This document shows, in pieces, positions 59,375 through 64,000 of a DNA stretch of 64,000 nt (positions are counted from its first letter, which is position 1; each line of letters starts with the position of its first letter). The notes under the pieces are model-generated. The model was not told the origin of the DNA, searched no databases, and was given only the letters and a program-made list of their open reading frames with translations. The stretch spans positions 1 to 64,000 of the forward strand of contig DASUOH010000015.1 of NCBI GenBank assembly GCA_036276735.1, read 5' to 3'. Made by a program: the position numbers and the translations under genes. Origin of the DNA: VRUE01 sp036276735. GTDB taxonomy: Bacteria; Actinomycetota; Thermoleophilia; Solirubrobacterales; 70-9.

Positions 59375-59740
59375 GTGCTGACCGACCGACTCCTGAAGCT
59401 GGCCGCGATCGGCACCCTGGCGGGGGTTTTCAGCGGCCTTTTCGGCGTCGGTGGCGGCACCGTGATCGTCCCGCTGCTGATCCTCTGGTTCGGCTACGGC
59501 GAGCGGCTCGCCACCGGCACCAGCCTGGCGGCGATCGTCGTGATCGGCCTGCTCGGCGCCGCCGCGCAGGGCGGCATATACGGCAACGTCCACCTCGAGA
59601 CGGGCCTGCTGCTCTCGGTGCCGGCGATCGGCGGCGTCGTGCTCGGCACCGCGATCCAGCAGCGGATCCCGCAACGCGCCGTCTCCCTCCTCTTCGCGGC
59701 GCTCCTCGTCGGCATCGCGATCGAGCTGATCGTCCCCTGA
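59375..59740 (+). CDS. TauE/SafE-like permease, N-terminal half-protein
   Basis: A 121-residue protein with four helices and the family motif GVFSGLFGVGGGTVIVPLLI. Full TauE/SafE proteins have about 250 residues made of two such repeats. Here the gene stops at half length (IAIELIVP) and the second half follows as a separate gene with TGATG overlap. The two probably assemble into one sulfite/organosulfur or anion permease. The start GTG 59375 follows TAGTAT by 8 bases. Confidence 0.85.
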   Translation: MLTDRLLKLAAIGTLAGVFSGLFGVGGGTVIVPLLILWFGYGERLATGTSLAAIVVIGLLGAAAQGGIYGNVHLETGLLLSVPAIGGVVLGTAIQQRIPQRAVSLLFAALLVGIAIELIVP

Positions 59741-60108
59741 TGGACGAGCTGCTGGCAGCGCTGGTAGCGGTCGCCGGCGGAATGGCGGGCGGCCTGGTCG
59801 GAGTCGGCGGCGGCGTCCTCTTCGTGCCGGCGCTGACGATCTTCCTCGGCCTCGACCAGGTCGACGCCGAGTCGACCTCGCTGCTGATGATCGTCCTTGT
59901 CGCCTTGGTCGGCAGCTACCGCCAGCACGGCTACGGCAACGTCGACCTGCGCGACGCCGCGATCGTCGCCGCGCTCTCGCCGCTCGGGGTGCTGGTCGGG
60001 GTCGTCGTCGCGAACTCGGTCCCGCAGCGCGCGCTCGAGCTCTCCTTCGCGGCACTGGCCCTCTACGTCGCCTACGGACTGGTGAGAAGGGCGCTGTACG
60101 CTCAATAG
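59740..60108 (+). CDS. TauE/SafE-like permease, C-terminal half-protein
   Basis: A 122-residue four-helix protein repeating the GxxGxxxGVGGG motif (MAGGLVGVGGGVLFVPALTI). Its ATG overlaps the stop of the first half-gene, ensuring equal expression. The internal similarity of the two halves supports the idea of ancestral half-size subunits. Confidence 0.85.
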   Translation: MDELLAALVAVAGGMAGGLVGVGGGVLFVPALTIFLGLDQVDAESTSLLMIVLVALVGSYRQHGYGNVDLRDAAIVAALSPLGVLVGVVVANSVPQRALELSFAALALYVAYGLVRRALYAQ

Positions 60109-60972
60109 ATGGAGTCGCTCAACTGGGTTGGAGAGGTGCCGCAGCTGCGTTCGCCCCTGCTGATCTGCGCTTTCCGGGGCTGGAACGACGCGGCCAGCGT
60201 CGCCTCGACCGCGCTTGAGACGCTGGCCGACTCCTTCGACCCCGAGCCGATCGCCGAGATCGACCCCGAGGAGTACTTCGACTTCCAGGCGACCCGTCCG
60301 ACGATCGTCCTCACCGACGGCCAGACGCGCCGCATCGACTGGCCCCAGAACGACCTGATCGCGGTCCGCGTCCCCGGCGCCGAACGCGACCTCGTGCTCT
60401 TCGACGGGACCGAGCCGAGCCTGCGCTGGCGCACCTTCTCGGAGACCGTCGCCACCGCCGCCGACGCGCTTGGGGTGGAGATCGTGATCACCCTGGGGGC
60501 GCTCGTCGCCGAGGTGTCCCACACGTTGCCGGTGCCGGTCACTGCCCTTGCGTCCGACGAGCGGCTGATAGAGGACCTCGACCTGCAGCGCTCCAACTAC
60601 GAGGGACCGACCGGCATCGTCGGCGTCCTCCACGACTGCTGCCGCCAGGTCGGCATGGGCTCGGCATCCCTATGGGCGGCGGTGCCGCACTACGTCGCCG
60701 CGGTCCCCAACCCCAAGGCGACGCTGGCACTGCTGCGGCGGCTGGAGGCGCTGACGGGGATCGCGGTCGACGCGACCGAGCTGGAGGAGGAAACCGAGAG
60801 CTATGAGGAGCAGATCGGGCGCGCCGTCGCCGCCAATCCGGAGATCGCCGAACTGGTCGAGCGGATAGAGGCGGTCCAGGTCGAGCAGCTCGGCGAAGAG
60901 GAAGTCGACCTTCCTTCAGCCGACGCGCTCGCCAAAGAGTTCCAAAAGTTCCTGAGACAAAAAGACCAGTAG
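60109..60972 (+). CDS. PAC2-family (proteasome assembly chaperone-like) protein
   Basis: A 287-residue protein of the PAC2 family: LLICAFRGWNDAASVASTAL at the N-terminus, VEIVITLGALVAEVSHTLPV and NYEGPTGIVGVLHDCCRQVG in the middle. Actinobacteria with proteasomes carry several such proteins; their role is unsettled. TACGCT stands exactly 6 bases before the ATG (leaderless). No proteasome gene is in the window. Confidence 0.9.
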   Translation: MESLNWVGEVPQLRSPLLICAFRGWNDAASVASTALETLADSFDPEPIAEIDPEEYFDFQATRPTIVLTDGQTRRIDWPQNDLIAVRVPGAERDLVLFDGTEPSLRWRTFSETVATAADALGVEIVITLGALVAEVSHTLPVPVTALASDERLIEDLDLQRSNYEGPTGIVGVLHDCCRQVGMGSASLWAAVPHYVAAVPNPKATLALLRRLEALTGIAVDATELEEETESYEEQIGRAVAANPEIAELVERIEAVQVEQLGEEEVDLPSADALAKEFQKFLRQKDQ

Positions 60973-61085
60973 GCCGCGAAAACCGAGGCTGGCAAGGACG
61001 CAGGGAGCTTGGCGAAGCGAGCGCACTCAAGTGCGTGAGCAAGCCAGGCGACCGAGGACACAGCCAGCCGACGGTTTGCAGCGGC
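60973..61085. other. Convergent spacer with no recognised feature
   Basis: These 113 bases separate convergent genes. Short inverted pieces (CGCACTCAAGTGCG, 61021-61034) could act as a weak terminator hairpin. No open frame or RNA gene is evident. Confidence 0.4.
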
Positions 61086-63932
61086 CTACGACTCGGCGGC
61101 GGGGCAGACGAGGCGATAGTCGCACCAGCCGCAGACGGTCGGCGACGGGCGTGGCTCGAAGTCCTGGCCGAGGATTCCCTCGCCTACCTGGAGGACCGTG
61201 CGCTCGACCCGCTCCGCGTCATCGGAGCGGACCGGAGCCGCCACCTTCTCGGCGTCGAGCACGTAGTAGTAGCTGCCGGTGCTCGCCTCGACTTCCCATG
61301 CCTGGCGCGCTGCCAGCCGGTAGAGGGCGAGCTGTAGGTCGCTCTCGAGGTCCGCTTCGCTCTTGCGCTCGCCGGTCTTGTAGTCGATCAGCTCGTGGTC
61401 GCCGCCGGGGAGGCGATCGACGCGATCGACCCTGCCGCGCACGTGGTGCTCGCCGATCTTGATGTCGAACTTGCGCTCCAGCCAGACCGGCGCTCCTTCG
61501 GCCTCGCGCTCGCGCTCCCAGTAGAGCCGCATCGCCTCGCGGGCACGGTCGCGGAACTGCAGCTCGTCGTCGCTGGAGCCGAAGCCGGAGCGGCGCCAGC
61601 CCGCCTCGAAGAGGTCCATCAGGCGCGGCAGCCCTTCCTCCTCGCCCTCCTTGTGGAAGCGCTCGAGGACGTTGTGGATGAGGATGCCGAAGCGCTGGTT
61701 GATCGTCGGCTCCTGCGGGATGCCGAAGACGCGCCCGAACTTGTACTTGAGCGGGCAGGTGAGGTAGAGGTCGAGGTCGGAGGCCGAGAGGCTGAGACCG
61801 CCATCGCCGCGGCGCGGCAGGAAGCCCTCCAAGGAGGGCTCCTGGCGAGCGGCGATCAGCCGCCGCCGTCCCTCGCGCTCGTGTTCGGAGTCGAGCAGGT
61901 AGGCGTCGAGCGCCGAGGCGTCGAGCTCCGCCTGCTGCTCGGGCGTCGCTACCTGGCGTAACAGCCCGTTGACCGCTTCGATCGCTTCGGCGCTCGCCTC
62001 GTCGCCGGGCCGCTGGGCAAGCGCCGCAAGCTTCAGCAGCTCCAGGTAGCGGGCGATCGCCCGGTTGACGTCGACCGCGGTGTCGAGCCGCGGCTCCGAC
62101 AGCTCGCGGCCGGCTTTCCACGAGGCCTCCAGGACCTCCTCGCGCAGCATCCGGTAGGTGGCGTGGAGCCCCTCGGCCGGGCCGAAGAGCTCCTCCTGAT
62201 GCGCCTCCTCCTCGGCCTCGGCCGCGGCACGCTCCGCTTCATAGAAGCGGGAGGGGGGGAGCTCCCGCCGGTCATCGCGCTCGACCCGCGCCAGGACCAG
62301 ACCGGCGCGAGCGGGGCTGCCGATCCGCTCGGTGCCCTCACCGCGCTCCAGGCCGGCCACGAAGACGTGCTCGAACTCCATCCCCTTCGCCGCCTCGCGG
62401 CCGATGCCCTGGACGGCGTCGGGCGCCGGCGGGTCGGCGCCGCCGGCCGGCTCGACGCCGGCCTCGGCGACGGCGCTGAGGTGGCGGACGAAGTCACGGG
62501 TCGAGCCGTGGGGCTGGCGGCGGGCCCAGGCGGCGGCCAGCTCGGCCAGCCGGGAAAGCCCGAGCAGCCGCTCCGCCACCTCGGGCTGGGCGGCAAAGAG
62601 GCGCTGGCGCCGCAGGCCGACCGCCTCGATCAGGCGCCGCACGAAGACGTCCGCGCGCCGCTCCTCCAGCGCCGCCGATGCGGTCCCGTAGAGCTTCAGG
62701 AAGGACTGGATCCGCTCGCGTGCCTCGGGCGGGATCTGGGGGCTCTCCAGCGCCGCCTCGCAGCCCGAGACCATGTCGAGCTTGCGCCGCCGCGCGATCG
62801 TCGTCAGCCGTGCCAGGTCCGCCGAGCGCAGCTCGACCGGCGGCCGGGTCAGGGCGCGTGCGGCCGCTGCCGAGTCGGCCGGATCGGCGAGGACCCGCAG
62901 CCAGGCGATCGCGTCACGCACCTCGGGTCGCTGGAAGAGCGCCGCCGGCCCGGCTAGGTGAAAGGGAATGCCGCGCTCCTCCATCGCCGCGGCGATCGGA
63001 CCGCCGCGCGCCGCGGGATCGTCGATCAGGACGCCGATCTGCTCGGCGGGCGTGCCGTTCGCGATCAGGTGCTCGGCTTCGCGAGCAATCGATTGCGCCT
63101 GTGCCCGCTCGTTGGCGCAGCGCCAGAAGCGCACCGCCGGCTCGCGAAAGCGGCGCTCCAGGGCGATTGCGTCGCCCTCGGGGTGGGCGGAGCGGTACCA
63201 CCCCGCGACCTCGGACTCAGCCTCCAGTGCGTAGAGGTGATTCGGGCGCTCGGCGGCCAGCGAGGCGAGGATTGCCCGCTGCGCGGGGACCGTGTCCTCG
63301 AGCTCGTCGACCATCAGGTGGGGGAAGCGGGCGGCGACCTCAGCCCGCGCGTCGGGCCGCTCGGCGAGCAGCTTGTTGAGGGTGAGGAAGACGTCGCCAC
63401 GATCGAGGCTCCCGGCCGCGGCAAGGATCCGGTCGTGGGCCGCAACCAGCTCGCGCAGCTCCTCGTCGGGTGGATCGGCGCCCGCCTTCAGGCGATCGAT
63501 CCGCTGCAGCAGGCGGGCCAGTAGGCCAGCCGGGTTGCCGCGAATCTCGTGGGCGCGCAGGGGCAGCTCGTCGAGGCAGTCGAGCAGCATCGCCAGCCGC
63601 TCGGCAGGCCCGACCACGTCGAAGAAGGGATCGAGGCCGGCGGCGGTCGAGTGTTCGCGCAGCAGCCGCTCGCAGAGCTCATCCCATGAGCCGATCCAAA
63701 GCTCCTCGTAAGGTGGCTCGAGCTGTGCTTCGACGCGCCGCCGCAGCGCCTCGGTGCCAGCCCGCGAGACGGCGAAGACGAGGATGCGCGATGGGGCGAT
63801 CCCGTCGGCGGCGAGAGCGGCGAGGCGGCGGGCCAGCGCCTCGGTCTTGCCGGTGCCGGGCCCTCCCAGCAGGAGCAGCGGGCCCCGCCGGTGCTCGACC
63901 GCCCGTTTCTGGCTGTCGGCTAGGGCGAGCAT
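61086..63932 (-). CDS. UvrD/AddB-like helicase-nuclease with Fe-S nuclease domain
   Basis: A 948-residue protein. Walker A is intact (LLLLGGPGTGKTEALARRL, about 20-38). Motif II reads LMVDELEDTVPAQRA (Glu for Gln of DEFQD), motif III lacks the GDxxQ core (ALEAESEVAGWY) and no VALTRA-type motif VI is seen. The C-terminal 220 residues form a PD-(D/E)XK nuclease (GRVDRVDRL...HELIDYKTGE) with Fe-S cysteines (YLTCPLKYKF and VCGWCDYRLVCP). The layout recalls AddB or the AdnA/AdnB end-resection enzymes, with a motor of doubtful activity. TAGCGT lies exactly 6 bases before the ATG. Confidence 0.87.
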   Translation of the reverse strand: MLALADSQKRAVEHRRGPLLLLGGPGTGKTEALARRLAALAADGIAPSRILVFAVSRAGTEALRRRVEAQLEPPYEELWIGSWDELCERLLREHSTAAGLDPFFDVVGPAERLAMLLDCLDELPLRAHEIRGNPAGLLARLLQRIDRLKAGADPPDEELRELVAAHDRILAAAGSLDRGDVFLTLNKLLAERPDARAEVAARFPHLMVDELEDTVPAQRAILASLAAERPNHLYALEAESEVAGWYRSAHPEGDAIALERRFREPAVRFWRCANERAQAQSIAREAEHLIANGTPAEQIGVLIDDPAARGGPIAAAMEERGIPFHLAGPAALFQRPEVRDAIAWLRVLADPADSAAAARALTRPPVELRSADLARLTTIARRRKLDMVSGCEAALESPQIPPEARERIQSFLKLYGTASAALEERRADVFVRRLIEAVGLRRQRLFAAQPEVAERLLGLSRLAELAAAWARRQPHGSTRDFVRHLSAVAEAGVEPAGGADPPAPDAVQGIGREAAKGMEFEHVFVAGLERGEGTERIGSPARAGLVLARVERDDRRELPPSRFYEAERAAAEAEEEAHQEELFGPAEGLHATYRMLREEVLEASWKAGRELSEPRLDTAVDVNRAIARYLELLKLAALAQRPGDEASAEAIEAVNGLLRQVATPEQQAELDASALDAYLLDSEHEREGRRRLIAARQEPSLEGFLPRRGDGGLSLSASDLDLYLTCPLKYKFGRVFGIPQEPTINQRFGILIHNVLERFHKEGEEEGLPRLMDLFEAGWRRSGFGSSDDELQFRDRAREAMRLYWEREREAEGAPVWLERKFDIKIGEHHVRGRVDRVDRLPGGDHELIDYKTGERKSEADLESDLQLALYRLAARQAWEVEASTGSYYYVLDAEKVAAPVRSDDAERVERTVLQVGEGILGQDFEPRPSPTVCGWCDYRLVCPAAES

Positions 63933-63975
63933 GGACTCACGCTACCGAGCCGGCGCCCCGAGCGAGCGCCGTCCG

Positions 63976-63987
63976 TAGGATGCGCCG
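63976..63987 (+). promoter_or_regulatory. Leaderless -10 box at the right edge
   Basis: TAGGAT (63976-63981) is followed after six bases by ATG 63988. This matches the arrangement seen before many starts in the window. Confidence 0.5.
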
Positions 63988-64000
63988 ATGGACGTCCTCG
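63988..64000 (+). CDS. Start of the next gene (partial)
   Basis: Only four codons (MDVL) are inside the window. The start is supported by the TAGGAT box six bases upstream and by divergence from the helicase-nuclease gene. Nothing can be said about the product. Confidence 0.35.

Overview
The window comes from a high-GC, GC-skewed-codon actinobacterium, most likely of the class Thermoleophilia (Solirubrobacterales-like). This is inferred from an uninterrupted ccmA-ccmB-ccmC-ccmD-hemA-hemC-cobA/hemD block, a tandem double-TetR regulator, a large secreted repeat protein of a type I associate with that class, an IleS of the long eukaryote-like type, and very frequent TANNNT boxes 6-10 bases upstream of start codons (leaderless transcription). 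No rRNA, CRISPR array or prophage structural gene is present.

Bases 1-9,756 are accessory DNA. An IS end (1-139) is followed by an accretion island built on one tRNA-Arg(CCU) gene. The only complete copy of that tRNA is at 981-1054 (minus strand). A displaced 3' half lies at 146-183 and four displaced 5' halves lie at 6428, 7344, 8264 and 9719. All break at the same TAAG core in the anticodon loop. The fragments cut the island into five units. Unit B (1016-6430) carries a tyrosine integrase, an excisionase-like protein, regulators, and a HipA-like kinase/DUF3037 module. Units A, C, D and E carry no integrase, only two-gene toxin-antitoxin-like pairs (nucleotidyltransferase + small partner, MNT + HEPN, DUF5678 + retropepsin). 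Units B, C and D share an inverted repeat, TTGGGCAGC/GCTGCCCAA, placed 98-100 bp from the crossover core. C and D therefore look like integrase-less satellites using the same integration system. Each insertion swapped the tRNA's 5' half and upstream region, so the working tRNA now begins directly after the integrase stop codon and ends 4 bases before the start codon of the next gene.

Bases 9,757-30,999 are mostly housekeeping genes: a truncated TetR, YceH, galT, slipin/NfeD, a TlpA-like lipoprotein, a large SF2 helicase, birA, and the minus-strand heme and cytochrome c biogenesis operon headed by an aldehyde dehydrogenase. These are followed by rarA, a structured intergenic stretch, a GST-like protein, DUF1385 and methylmalonyl-CoA epimerase.

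Bases 31,000-50,323 hold a 967-residue secreted protein, a BtrH-like protein, PAP2, ychF, a lipocalin/AttH-like protein, a SpoIID-like protein, a second aldehyde dehydrogenase, the double TetR with an AT-rich dyad-rich promoter, fumC, envelope proteins, and a benzoylformate decarboxylase/FAD-FeS oxidoreductase operon.

Bases 50,324-64,000 hold ileS, an AI-2E-type permease, a tautomerase, trxA, a polyprenol-phosphate mannosyltransferase, polX, a structured non-coding locus with a tRNA-like cloverleaf and a strong terminator, otsB, a TauE-like permease split into two half-size genes, a PAC2 protein and a UvrD/AddB-like helicase-nuclease with degenerate motor motifs.

A 50-bp palindromic repeat occurs three times (11481, 19668, 37007). 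Two copies are read in frame inside coding sequences and one fills the hemC-cobA spacer.
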